Shown here: positions 31,195 to 42,450 of the stretch, piece after piece
Position numbering within the stretch: position 1 is the first letter of the stretch
Layout of the letters: every line of letters starts with the position of its first letter
NCBI RefSeq assembly: GCF_029193575.1
Contig: NZ_JARGCS010000024.1
Span: forward strand, 1 to 64,000
Reading direction: 5' to 3'
DNA: 64,000 nucleotides
Origin: Pseudomonas entomophila
GTDB lineage: Bacteria > Pseudomonadota > Gammaproteobacteria > Pseudomonadales > Pseudomonadaceae
Notes under the pieces: generated by a model
The model's input: the letters and a program-made list of their open reading frames with translations, nothing else
Databases searched by the model: none
What the model was told of the DNA's origin: nothing
Made by a program: the position numbers and the translations under genes

Positions 31195-32091
31195 TTAAAC
31201 CGGCGCTTTGAAGATCTGCTCCATGATCCCCATGAAGTCCGACGCCAGTTTCGAGCGCTGTTGGTGCCCCGGAAACACCATCGACACCTCGAACGGCACC
31301 GACTGTTCCAGCTTGCGGTAGGTGATGCCCGGGTACTTCGAATAGGACGCGGTGAACGGGTCGCATACCGTCACGCCAAAGCCCCCCGAGACCATGTTGC
31401 AGGCGAAGTGCGCCGAGGTGGTGTCCACCGAACTCACGCCCACCACGCCCCGCGCCTCCAGCGCCGCGTCCAGCCGGCGCTGCAAGGGGTTGTTCGGGTT
31501 CAGCGAAATCAGGCGCTGGCCGTGCAGGTCGTCGAGGCTCAGCACCTCATGCTCGGCCAGCGGGTCGTCGCTGCGCATCACACACACCGCATCCACCTGC
31601 GGCAGGCGGATCAACTGCAGGCCCGGGTAGTCGCCGGAAGGAATCTGCACGAAACCGATATCCAACTGATTCGCCGAGGCCAACTCGAGGATGCTCATCG
31701 AGTTGCGCACATCCAGCGAGGTGCGCACGCCCGGGCGGTCGTGTACGAAGCGGCGCGCGCCCTCGGCCACCACGGTCAGGCCCAGCGCGCTCATCGAGCC
31801 GATGCGCAGGCTGCCGGTGCGCAAGGTCATCAGGTCTTCGGCCACCCGCTCGATGCGTTCGATACCCTGGTAGAACTTGTCCACCTCGGCATACAGGAAC
31901 TGCGCCTCGGTGCTGGGGATCAGCCGGTTGCCCTCACGGCGAAACAGGCGCAGCGACAGCGCCACCTCCAAGTCACGGATCAGGCGGCTCACCGCGGGTT
32001 GCGACACCCGCAGGCTCTCGGCGGCGATGGTCATGCTGCCGGTGAGCATCACGGTGCGAAAGGCTTCGAGCTGGCGCGGGTTCAGTTTCAT
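31195..32091 (-). CDS. LysR-family transcriptional regulator
   Basis: This 298-residue protein has the LysR winged HTH in residues 1-60 (MKLNPRQLEAFRTVMLTGSMTIAAESLRVSQPAVSRLIRDLE) and a periplasmic-binding-like effector domain from about residue 90. ATG 32091 gives the usual LysR start; an upstream Met at 32136 adds 15 residues without homology. It is divergent from the ABC importer at 32278, and the 186-base spacer has a T-N11-A palindrome, the usual pattern for a LysR protein controlling the neighbouring operon. The effector is probably the imported compound or its lyase product. Confidence 0.9.
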   Translation of the reverse strand: MKLNPRQLEAFRTVMLTGSMTIAAESLRVSQPAVSRLIRDLEVALSLRLFRREGNRLIPSTEAQFLYAEVDKFYQGIERIERVAEDLMTLRTGSLRIGSMSALGLTVVAEGARRFVHDRPGVRTSLDVRNSMSILELASANQLDIGFVQIPSGDYPGLQLIRLPQVDAVCVMRSDDPLAEHEVLSLDDLHGQRLISLNPNNPLQRRLDAALEARGVVGVSSVDTTSAHFACNMVSGGFGVTVCDPFTASYSKYPGITYRKLEQSVPFEVSMVFPGHQQRSKLASDFMGIMEQIFKAPV

Positions 32092-32133
32092 CTTCGGTCT
32101 CGGCGAGCGCAACGCGGGGTGTGGCTGAGGCAG

Positions 32134-32150
32134 CATAACATTTCATTATG
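32134..32150. promoter_or_regulatory. LysR-type operator (T-N11-A palindrome)
   Basis: CATAA (32134-32138), 7 bases, TTATG (32146-32150) is a 17-bp interrupted palindrome containing T-N11-A (T32136, A32148). It is 43 bases upstream of the LysR start and 128 bases upstream of the importer start, the place expected for a shared divergent operator. Confidence 0.55.
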
Positions 32151-32277
32151 TGCGTCCAACCCGTTGCCGTATTGCGCGGTTTCCAGGGCGTGCGATTATT
32201 TGTTCAGGTGTTTGCAGATTAACAGTTTGCCGACACTTGCAGATGAACGCCGTTAATTAAAACAATAGGGGCTGATC

Positions 32278-33198
32278 GTGCTTAATTATGCTATGCGCAG
32301 GTTGTTATTCCTGCTGCCCATGTTGTTGGGTGTTTCGATCGTGGTCTTTCTGGTGTTGCATTTCATTCCGGGCGACCCGGCGCGACTTGCCGCCGGGCCC
32401 GATGCCACGGAAGCCGATGTGGCGCAGATACGGCAGAACTACGGGTTGGATAAACCCCTGGTGACGCAGTACCTGATCTACGTGAAGAACGTGCTCAGCG
32501 GCGACCTGGGCGAGTCGTTCCAGACCTTCACCCCGGTGCTCGAAGGCATCGCCCGCACGCTGCCAGCCACCCTTGAACTGACCGCCGCCGGCATGCTGCT
32601 GGCCGTGCTGATCGGCGTGCCGCTGGGCATCATCGCGGCGCTGCGCCCGCGTGGCGTGCTCGACAGCTCGCTGACCACCCTTGCGGTGCTGGGCATCTCG
32701 ATGCCGGGCTTCCTGCTCGGGTTGATCCTCATGTCGGTGTTCTCCGCCAGCCTCGGCTGGCTGCCGCCGACCGGCCGTGGAGGCTTCCAGCACCTGATAC
32801 TGCCGGCCGTTACCCTGGGCCTGCCGTATATCGCCACGTTCTCCCGGCTGGCCCGCTCGACGATGATGGATGTCTTGCAGGAAGACTATATAAGGACGGC
32901 CTACGCCAAAGGTGTGCCGAATTATAAAGTTGTACTGAAACATGCACTTTCCAATGCCGCTATTCCTTTGGTGACGGTATTCGGCATGGACTTTGGAAGA
33001 TTGCTCGGTGGCGCGGTAATTGTTGAAACCGTGTTTGCCTGGCCTGGCATGGGACGCTTCCTGATAGATGCGATCATGGCCCGCGATATCTATGTGGTTC
33101 AAGGAACCGTCCTGGTATTCGCCGCGCTGGTCGTTGTCGTCAACCTGATTGTGGATCTCGCATATGGCATCCTCGACCCTCGCATCACCTACAACTGA
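32278..33198 (+). CDS. Peptide-type ABC transporter permease, DppB family
   Basis: This 306-residue inner-membrane protein has six predicted spans and the N-terminal family block (MRRLLFLLPMLLGVSIVVF, GDPARLAAGP). The EAA loop is present as YIRTAYAKGVPNYKVVLKHALSNA with the conserved Gly. The GTG at 32278 follows AGGGG by seven bases; ATG 32293 is a possible alternative. First gene of an operon with DppC-type permease, binding protein, lyase and double ATPase. Codons at 32880-33060 are AT-richer than the rest of the gene. Confidence 0.93.
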   Translation: MLNYAMRRLLFLLPMLLGVSIVVFLVLHFIPGDPARLAAGPDATEADVAQIRQNYGLDKPLVTQYLIYVKNVLSGDLGESFQTFTPVLEGIARTLPATLELTAAGMLLAVLIGVPLGIIAALRPRGVLDSSLTTLAVLGISMPGFLLGLILMSVFSASLGWLPPTGRGGFQHLILPAVTLGLPYIATFSRLARSTMMDVLQEDYIRTAYAKGVPNYKVVLKHALSNAAIPLVTVFGMDFGRLLGGAVIVETVFAWPGMGRFLIDAIMARDIYVVQGTVLVFAALVVVVNLIVDLAYGILDPRITYN

Positions 33199-33208
33199 GG
33201 CACGCCCC

Positions 33209-34069
33209 ATGCCTCGCAAAGCATCCCGCCTCGGTTTCATCGGCTTCCTCATCGCCAGGAAGCGCTGGTTCGCCCTGGGCGCGACCGGGGTGATCCTGCT
33301 GATGGTGCTGGCGGCAATCGGCGCACCGCTGTTCTTCGACTGGGACGCGGTCACTCGCATCCACCTGTCGCGCTCATTGATCGAACCCGGCAGCGCGTTC
33401 TGGCTGGGCACCGACCAGCTTGGGCGCGACCTGCTCGGGCGGGTGCTGTGGGGCGCGCGGATCACCCTGATCGTCGCGGTGGCCAGCGTTGGCATCGCCA
33501 TGCTGGTGGGCGTGGCGGTCGGTGCCGCGTGTGGCTACTACAACGGCCCGTTGTCGGGGCTGGTCATGCGGGTGATGGACTCGATGATCGCTTTCCCGCG
33601 CACCCTGGTGGCGATTCTGGTGATCACCGTGGCCGGCAACAGCATTCTCAGCCTGACCCTGGCGATCGCCATCTCCAGCATCCCGATCTACGTGCGGTTC
33701 TTCGCCGGGCCAGTGATGGCGCTGGCCAAGCGCGAGTTCGTGCTGGCCTCGAAGTCCATTGGCGTGGGCGACCTGCGCCTGCTGCGGGTGCACATCCTGC
33801 CGAACATCGGCTCGCTGGTGATCATCCAGGCCACCGTGTCGCTCGCCGAAGCCATCCTGATCGGCTCCGGGCTGAGCTTCCTCGGGCTCGGGCCACCCCC
33901 GCCGACGCCGGAGTGGGGCGCGATGATCGCCGAGTCGCGGCCATTGCTGACCACCCACCCGTACGTGCTGATCGCCCCGGGGTGTGCGCTGGTGCTGACC
34001 ATCCTGAGCTTCAACATCGTCGGCGATGCCCTGCGCGACTACATCGACCCCAAGTCGCGCAACGCCTGA
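33209..34069 (+). CDS. Peptide-type ABC transporter permease, DppC family
   Basis: This 286-residue permease has the N-terminal OppC/DppC extension, GTDQLGRDLLGRVLWGARITL near residues 70-90 and the EAA loop FVLASKSIGVGDLRLLRVHILPN. It pairs with the DppB-type permease ten bases upstream to form the membrane channel. The start at ATG 33209 gives a basic N-terminus (MPRKASRLGF) followed by the first span. Confidence 0.93.
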   Translation: MPRKASRLGFIGFLIARKRWFALGATGVILLMVLAAIGAPLFFDWDAVTRIHLSRSLIEPGSAFWLGTDQLGRDLLGRVLWGARITLIVAVASVGIAMLVGVAVGAACGYYNGPLSGLVMRVMDSMIAFPRTLVAILVITVAGNSILSLTLAIAISSIPIYVRFFAGPVMALAKREFVLASKSIGVGDLRLLRVHILPNIGSLVIIQATVSLAEAILIGSGLSFLGLGPPPPTPEWGAMIAESRPLLTTHPYVLIAPGCALVLTILSFNIVGDALRDYIDPKSRNA

Positions 34070-34133
34070 CACGTCCCCGGTGCGGCCAGGCCGCGCCGGG
34101 TGGAATAAAACCTCTAGCAAGCGAGAAACGATC

Positions 34134-35705
34134 ATGGAGCGCACAGGCTTCAAGACGCAATTCGTCCGTGCTTTGCTGCTGGGCATCCTCGCATGCCCGG
34201 CCCTCGGCCCCGCCGCGGCCAGCGCGCAGGACCTGCAAACGCTGACCTTCGTGCAAGGGTCCGACGTCGACACCCTGGACCCTGCGGTGTCGCGCAGCGT
34301 GCCGTCGTACAACGTGCTCGACCACCTGTTCAACCGCCTGGTGAACTGGGAAGGGCAGAACCGCGACCGCCTGATTCCGGAGCTGGCGCTGTCCTGGGTC
34401 CGTTCCGAGGACGGCCGGCAATGGACCTTCACCCTGCGCCAGGGCGTGAAGTTCCACGACGGCACCGACTTCGACGCCCAGGCGGTGAAGTTCAACCTCG
34501 AGCGCATCCGCGCCGCCCAGTTGGGCTCGCCGCACCGCTCGTACTACACCGACATCACCGCGGTCGAGGCGCTGGCGCCGGACCAGGTGCGCATCACCAC
34601 CGCCAACCCGTCGCCGACGATGTTGGAGCTGCTGGCCAAACCCTCGTCGGCAATGAACAGCCCGGCGGCGGTGACCAAGTACGGGCGCGCCTACGGCCAC
34701 CACCCGGTCGGCACCGGGCCCTACCGCTTCGTGCGCTGGATCCCCAACGACCACACGGTGCTGGCGCGCAACCCGGCGTTCTTCGGTGCCGCCGGCAAGC
34801 CCGAGACGATCGTGTTCCGCCCGGTGCGCGAAGACTCCTCGCGGGTGATCGAGTTGCGCACGCGCAATGCCGACGTCGCCGCCGACCTTTCGCCGGAAGC
34901 GGCCATCGAGCTCAAGGCGCTGAACAAGTCGGACCTGCTGCGGGTGCCCAGCACCTTCCAGGTGTTCTTCGAACTGAACCTCACCCGCCCGCCATTCGAC
35001 GACGTGCGCATGCGCCAGGCGGTGAGCATGGCCATCGACCGCGACGCCCTGGTGAACAAGGTGCTGCTCGGCTACGGCAAGGTGCCCATCAGCCCGTTCC
35101 CCGAAGGCACCCAGGCGCGCCGCACCTTCGCTCCGGTGAAGTACGACCCGGCTGCTGCCCGGCGCCTGATCGAGCAGGTCTACCCAGGTGGCTACCCCGG
35201 CACCGTGGTGATGTGGACCCCTGCCGGTCGCTACCCCAAGGACCGCCAGGTGGCCGAGGTGGTGCAGGGCTACCTCAACGCGGTGGGCCTGAAGACCGAG
35301 TTCAAGGTCTGGGAGTGGGCGACCTACCAGAAGAGCCTGTACCGCCCGGAGCCTGGCAAGGGCACCGGCAAAGGCTCCAACGACGCCGACATGTGGCTGC
35401 TCGGCACCGGCATCTCCGACGCCGACATCCGTCTGCGCCGCAAGCTGGTGACGGGCGATGCGCAGAACCTCACCGGCTACAGCAACGCCGAGGTCGACAG
35501 CCTGCTGCAACGCGCCGCCCGTGAGCTGGACGAGCCCACGCGCCTGGGCTTGTACGGGCGCATCCAGCAGATCCTCTGGGAACAGGACCCCAACAGCCTG
35601 CCGTTGTTCGACCAGGAACAGATCATCGGGCTGCGCAAAGGTATGAAAGGTCTCGTCGTCGACTACGAAGGGACTCTCGATTTCAAGAACGTACAACTGA
35701 ATTGA
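34134..35705 (+). CDS. Periplasmic substrate-binding protein, SBP_bac_5 family
   Basis: This 523-residue protein starts with a Sec signal peptide (MERTGFKTQFVRALLLGILA..., likely cleaved after ASA near residue 31) and has the family-5 fold: GSDVDTLDPAVSRSVPSYNV, WTFTLRQGVKFHDGTDFDA, HPVGTGPYRF and the C-terminal DPNSLPLFDQEQIIGLRKGM. The family includes DppA, NikA and EppA, which binds EDTA/NTA in Chelativorans. The internal start at ATG 34134 was chosen because it gives the signal peptide. It lies 64 bases after the permease and 14 before the lyase start, so the solute delivered is most likely the lyase substrate. Confidence 0.92.
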   Translation: MERTGFKTQFVRALLLGILACPALGPAAASAQDLQTLTFVQGSDVDTLDPAVSRSVPSYNVLDHLFNRLVNWEGQNRDRLIPELALSWVRSEDGRQWTFTLRQGVKFHDGTDFDAQAVKFNLERIRAAQLGSPHRSYYTDITAVEALAPDQVRITTANPSPTMLELLAKPSSAMNSPAAVTKYGRAYGHHPVGTGPYRFVRWIPNDHTVLARNPAFFGAAGKPETIVFRPVREDSSRVIELRTRNADVAADLSPEAAIELKALNKSDLLRVPSTFQVFFELNLTRPPFDDVRMRQAVSMAIDRDALVNKVLLGYGKVPISPFPEGTQARRTFAPVKYDPAAARRLIEQVYPGGYPGTVVMWTPAGRYPKDRQVAEVVQGYLNAVGLKTEFKVWEWATYQKSLYRPEPGKGTGKGSNDADMWLLGTGISDADIRLRRKLVTGDAQNLTGYSNAEVDSLLQRAARELDEPTRLGLYGRIQQILWEQDPNSLPLFDQEQIIGLRKGMKGLVVDYEGTLDFKNVQLN

Positions 35706-35719
35706 GCGGTGATACGACC

Positions 35720-37225
35720 ATGTCCAAAGCACAAGCACACGAAACCCTGCTGACCGATGCCCGCCTCAGCGCCCCGGCCGCCGAACGCATGGTGAAATAC
35801 CATGACATCCCGGCGCTGGACACCGAGATCCGCCAGTTCCACGAGTTCATCGAGGTCGACCTGGCGCACACCGTGATGTTGGTCGAGCAGCAGATCCTCG
35901 CCCGCCCGGTGGGTCAGTCGATCCTTGCCGAGCTGCGCAAGATCCGCGAACTGTCGGTGGCGGATTTCCCCTTCGACGTGAAGAAAGGCAGCTTCCTGCT
36001 GCAGGTCGAGTCGTACCTGTTCGCCCGCATCGGCGAGGACAACGCCGGGCAGATGCACACCGGCCGCAGCCGCATCGACCAGGGCGCCACGGTGCGCCGG
36101 CTGTACGACCGCAAGCGCATCCTCGCGGTGCTGGCGCGCATCAACGACTTCCAGGCCGCGCTGCTGCAGCAGGCCGCGCGCCATGCCGACACCATCATGC
36201 CCGGCTACACCCACATGCAGCATGCCCAGCCGTGGGTGTTCGGCCATTACCTGCTGAGCTTCAGCACCCGCCTGCACGACAGCTTCAGCCGCCTGGCCCA
36301 GGCCTACGCCCGGGTCAACCGCAACCCCCTGGGCGCGGTGGGCCTGGCCGGCACCTCGTGGCCGTTGGACCGTAACCGCACCACTGAGCTGCTGGGCTTC
36401 GACAGCCTGGTGGAGAACTCCAAGCTGGGCCGCGAGGCCTGGTACGCCGCCGAGGCCATCGGCGCGCTGTCGTTCGTCATGGCCGACCTCAACGACCTGG
36501 CCACCGACCTGCACCTGTGGTCGAGCGTCGAGTTCGCCACGGTCGAGAGCGACGACAGCTACTGTGGCACCAGCAGCATCTTCCCGCAGAAGAAGAACCC
36601 CTCGGGCCTGGAAACCATCAAGAAGGCCGCCGGCGAGTCGGTCACCTGGTTGAGCACCGCCCTGGCCACCTTCCGTGCCGAAGGCACCGGCGACCAGGCC
36701 ATGCGCGACCTGCCGTTGATCCATCGGGCGCTGGAGGTCACCGAAGGCATGCTCGACCTGTTCGCCGGTATCGTCGAGACGCTGAAGGTGCACGAGGCCC
36801 GCATGAGCGAGCTGCTGTCGGGCAGTTGGTGCACCGCCAGCAACCTGGCCGACGTGATCGTGCGCGAGCGTGGCATCAGCTTCCGCCAGGTGCACCACGT
36901 GGTCGCGCGGCTGGTGCGCAACTGCCTGGCGGCTGGCGTGGCGCCGCAACAGGTCACCGGCGCGGCCCTGGACCAGGCCAGCGAGGAGACCATTGGCGCG
37001 GCCTTGGGCTACACCGACGCGCAGGTGCGCGATGCGCTGAACCCGCGTACCTTCGTGGAAACCCGTATCTCCGTCGGCGGTGTCGGCCCCAGCGAAGTGC
37101 GGCGCCTGCTGGCGGTTGCCGAGGGCGAACTGGCCCAGGACCGCGCGTGGGTCGGCGCCAGCCTGGCCAAGGTCGCTGGCGCCCGCGCCGCGCTGGATCA
37201 CGCCGTCGCGCGGATCGTCGAGTGA
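35720..37225 (+). CDS. Argininosuccinate-lyase-like enzyme (fumarase/aspartase superfamily)
   Basis: This 501-residue protein has the three superfamily regions: HTGRSRIDQG (113-122), GYTHMQHAQP (162-171) and the flexible catalytic-loop signature GTSSIFPQKKNPS (283-295) with Ser285/286. It differs from true ArgH where ArgH is invariant: RSRNDQ is RSRIDQ, THLQRAQP is THMQHAQP, and the loop Met is Phe. The N-terminus is longer and the whole is larger than ArgH (about 460 aa). Superfamily enzymes release fumarate from C-N-linked succinyl compounds. Encoded inside an ABC importer operon, it is unlikely to serve arginine synthesis. EDDS lyase of Chelativorans is a relative of about this size. TTG 35702 is an alternative start. 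Confidence 0.82.
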   Translation: MSKAQAHETLLTDARLSAPAAERMVKYHDIPALDTEIRQFHEFIEVDLAHTVMLVEQQILARPVGQSILAELRKIRELSVADFPFDVKKGSFLLQVESYLFARIGEDNAGQMHTGRSRIDQGATVRRLYDRKRILAVLARINDFQAALLQQAARHADTIMPGYTHMQHAQPWVFGHYLLSFSTRLHDSFSRLAQAYARVNRNPLGAVGLAGTSWPLDRNRTTELLGFDSLVENSKLGREAWYAAEAIGALSFVMADLNDLATDLHLWSSVEFATVESDDSYCGTSSIFPQKKNPSGLETIKKAAGESVTWLSTALATFRAEGTGDQAMRDLPLIHRALEVTEGMLDLFAGIVETLKVHEARMSELLSGSWCTASNLADVIVRERGISFRQVHHVVARLVRNCLAAGVAPQQVTGAALDQASEETIGAALGYTDAQVRDALNPRTFVETRISVGGVGPSEVRRLLAVAEGELAQDRAWVGASLAKVAGARAALDHAVARIVE

Positions 37226-37239
37226 AGGAGGCCAACCTG

Positions 37240-39069
<1,830 letters not shown>

Positions 39070-39381
39070 AGCCCGCACCAACCGCGCCGGCACCGCGTCG
39101 CTTCCACGAAACCCGCAGTGCGGGCTTGCCCCGCGATGCGATGTTGGCCGCGTCGCCGTCATCGCGGGACGAGCCCCACAGGTGTCGCGTTGCCCTCACG
39201 AACCTCGCCACCCTCGCGGGTCCAACCCGTCTTGGGCAGGGTGGCATCCATTGACCCCCGTCATCGCACTTCCCCGAATCTTGTCTAGGCTTAACGTCGG
39301 CGGTATCTGTCTACCGCCACCGTGAAGCCTAGAGGCGCCGGCAACGTCCCGTGCGCCCGAGAACCTGATCAGGAGTGCACG
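39070..39381 (+). other. Intergenic region before the formate dehydrogenase operon
   Basis: This 312-base stretch contains no credible gene. Its first part carries an inverted REP pair (39120-39179). The promoter of the formate dehydrogenase operon should be in the last 130 bases; TTGACC at 39251 and CTAGGCTTAACG at 39284 are AT-richer spots, but their spacing does not make a clear sigma70 promoter. TCAGGAG at 39369 is the ribosome-binding site of the alpha subunit. Confidence 0.6.
39120..39179. repeat. Inverted REP pair
   Basis: GCGGGCTTGCCCCGCGATG (39120-39138) and its near reverse complement CATCGCGGGACGAGCCCC (39159-39176) flank a 20-base spacer. This is the P. putida-type REP palindrome arranged as a pair. 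It lies after the importer operon. Confidence 0.7.
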
Positions 39382-42300
39382 ATGGACCTGAACCGTCGGC
39401 AATTCTTCAAGGCCGCCGCCGTCGGCCTTGGAGGCTCGAGCCTCGCGGCGTTGGGCATGGCCCCGACACCCGCGTTCGCCGAGCAGGTGCGCCACTTCAA
39501 GCTGGCGCACACCAAAGAGACCCGCAACACCTGCCCCTACTGCTCGGTCGGCTGCGGCCTGATCCTGTACAGCCAGGGCGATGCCGGGAAAAACGTCAAA
39601 CAGAACATCATCCACATCGAAGGCGACGCCGATCACCCGGTCAACCGCGGCACCCTGTGCCCGAAAGGCGCCGGCCTGCTGGACTTCATCCACAGCCCCA
39701 GCCGCCTCAAGTACCCCGAGGTGCGCAAACCGGGCAGCCAGGAATGGACCCGCATCGGCTGGGACGAAGCCCTCGACCGTGTCGCCACCCTGATGAAGCA
39801 GGACCGCGACGCCAACTTCATCGAGAAGAATGCCCAGGGCCAGACGGTCAACCGCTGGCTCACCACCGGGTTCCTTGCCGCGTCCGCCGCTTCCAGCGAA
39901 GCCGGCTACCTGACGCACAAGGTCATCCGCTCGCTCGGCATGCTGGGGTTCGACAACCAAGCGCGTGTCTGACACGGCCCGACGGTGGCAAGTCTTGCCC
40001 CGACGTACGGCCGTGGCGCCATGACCAATCACTGGTCTGACATCGCCAACGCGAACCTGGTCCTGGTCATGGGCGGCAACGCAGCCGAGGCGCACCCTTG
40101 CGGTTTCAAATGGGTGACCGAGGCCAAGGCGCACAACCAGGCGCGACTGATCGTGGTCGACCCACGCTTCACCCGCACCGCCTCGGTGGCGGACTACTAC
40201 GCGCCGATTCGCACCGGCAGCGACATCGCCTTCATGGGCGGGCTGATCAACTACCTGCTGAGCAACGACAAGATCCAGCACGAATACGTGCGCAACTACA
40301 CCGATGTGTCGTTCATCGTCAAAGAGAACTATGGCTTCGAGGACGGCCTGTTCAGCGGCTACGACGCGGCCAAACGGGTCTATGCGGACAAATCCGGTTG
40401 GGGCTACGAGTTGGGCGAGGACGGTTTCGCCAAGGTCGACCCGACCCTGCAGCATCCGCGCTGCGTGTTCCAGCTGATGAAGCGGCACTACAGCCGCTAC
40501 ACCCCGGAAATCGCCAGCATGACCTGCGGCATGCCGCAGGCGCAGATGCTCAGGATCTGGGAAGAGATCGCCACCTGCTCGGCGCCGGGCAAGACCATGA
40601 CGATCCTCTACGCCCTCGGCTGGACGCAGCACTCGATCGGCGCACAGATCATCCGCAGCGCGGCGATGGTGCAACTGCTGCTGGGCAACGTTGGCATGCC
40701 CGGCGGCGGGGTCAACGCCCTGCGCGGGCACTCCAACATCCAGGGCCTGACCGACCTGGGGCTGCTGTCCAACTCGCTGCCCGGCTACCTCACGCTCGCC
40801 GGCGACGCCGAGCAGGACTACGCCGCCTTCATCGACAAGCGCGCCTCCAAGCCACTGCGTCCGGGGCAGCTGTCGTACTGGCAGAACTACGGCAAGTTCC
40901 ACGTCAGCCTGATGAAGGCCTGGTACGGCGCCAACGCCACCGCCGAGAACCACTGGGGCTACGACTGGCTGCCCAAGCTCGACGTGCCGGCCTACGACGT
41001 GCTGCGCATGTTCGAGATGATGGGCCAGGGCAAGGTCAATGGCTATATGTGCCAGGGCTTCAACCCGATCGCCGCGCTGCCGGACAAGCACCGGGTCACC
41101 GCCGCGCTCGGCAAGCTCAAGTGGCTGGTGATCATGGACCCGCTGGCCACCGAAACGTCCGAGTTCTGGCGCAACGCCGGCCCGTACAACGACGTCGACA
41201 CGGCCAGCATCCAGACCGAAGTCATCCGCCTGCCCACCACCTGCTTCGCCGAGGAGGACGGCTCGTTGGTCAACAGCAGCCGTTGGTTGCAATGGCACTG
41301 GAAAGGCGCCGACGGCCCGGGCGAAACGCGCACCGATGTGCACATCATGAGCGAGCTGTTCCTGCGCTTGCGTGAGCGCTACAAGGCTGAAGGTGGCGCC
41401 TTCCCCGACCCGATGCTGAATATCAGCTGGCCGTACAAGGTGCCCGAGGAACCCTCGCCGGAAGAGCTGGCCAAGGAAATGAACGGCTGGGCCGTGAGCG
41501 ACCTGACCGACCCCGCGGGGGCCGCGATCAAGGGCGGCCAGCAGTTGGCTGGCTTCGGCCAGCTCAAGGACGACGGCAGCACCGCTTCGGGCTGCTGGAT
41601 CTTCTGTGGCAGTTGGACCGAGCAGGGCAACCAGATGGCCCGGCGCGACAACAGCGACCCGTTCGGCATGCACCAGGTGCAGAACTGGGCCTGGGCCTGG
41701 CCGGCGAACCGCCGCATCCTCTACAACCGCGCCTCCAGCGACCCGCAAGGCAAACCCTGGGACCCGCAGAAGAAGCGCCTGGTGTGGTGGAACGGCAAGG
41801 CCTGGGGCGGCACCGACGTGCCCGACTTCAAGGTCGACTCGCCACCGGAAGCGGGGATGAACCCGTTCATCATGAACCCCGAGGGCGTGGCGCGCTTCTT
41901 CGCCATCGACAAGATGGCCGAGGGGCCGTTCCCCGAGCACTACGAGCCGTTCGAGACGCCCATCGGCATCAACCCGCTGCACCCGCAGAACCCGAAGGCC
42001 ACCAGCAACCCGGCCGGCCGCGTGTTCGACTCGGTGTGGGACACCCTCGGCAAGCACGAGCAGTTCCCCTATGCGGCGACCACCTACCGGCTGACCGAAC
42101 ACTTCCACTTCTGGAGCAAGCACTGCCGGCTCAACGCGATCATCCAGCCCGAGCAGTTCGTCGAGATCGGCGAGGTGCTGGCGGGCGAGAAGGGCATCAA
42201 GGCCGGCGACCGGGTGCGGGTGTCGAGCAAGCGTGGGCATATCGAGGCGGTGGCGGTGGTGACCAAGCGGATTCGCCCGCTGCAGGTCAACCACCAGACC

Positions 42301-42450
42301 GTGCACCAGATCGGCATCCCCCTGCACTGGGGCTTCACCGGCGCCACCCGGCACGGTTACCTGACCAACACCCTGGTGCCGTTCCTCGGTGATGGCAACA
42401 CCCAGACGCCGGAGTCCAAGTCGTTCCTCGTCAACGTGGAGAAAATCTGA
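39382..42450 (+). CDS. fdoG: Formate dehydrogenase alpha subunit, selenoprotein (UGA at 39970-39972 read as selenocysteine)
   Basis: This 1022-residue molybdo/tungsto-bis-MGD enzyme oxidises formate to carbon dioxide in the periplasm and passes electrons to the beta subunit. It begins with a Tat signal ([10 protein letters not shown], cleavage near AFA-E at 33-34), then a [4Fe-4S] site Cys51, Cys54, Cys58 and Cys93. The in-frame TGA is residue 197, in the context [24 protein letters not shown], the same as Sec196 of E. coli FdnG/FdoG. A SECIS hairpin follows at once, and selA, selB and tRNA-Sec genes lie downstream. The stop TGA overlaps the next ATG. The FDH-N/FDH-O distinction cannot be made from sequence alone; fdoG is used as in related pseudomonads. 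Confidence 0.95.
39970..40010 (+). promoter_or_regulatory. SECIS element for selenocysteine insertion
   Basis: The UGA at 39970 is followed by a hairpin with upper stem GGCAA (39987-39991) / UUGCC (39995-39999), loop GUC, a bulged U at 39986 and lower pairs GG/CC. The bulged U is the 17th base counted from the UGA, as in the E. coli fdhF element bound by SelB. The shape is kept while the coding sequence is also constrained. Confidence 0.85.

Noticed and set aside
39970..39972. In-frame stop suggesting that the formate dehydrogenase alpha gene is a pseudogene or two genes
   Set aside because: The TGA is at the selenocysteine position of the family and is followed by a SECIS hairpin; selA, selB and tRNA-Sec are adjacent.
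39196..42354. Open minus-strand frame of over 1000 codons opposite the formate dehydrogenase alpha gene
   Set aside because: The plus-strand gene is unmistakable; the antisense frame is an effect of high GC at third positions.
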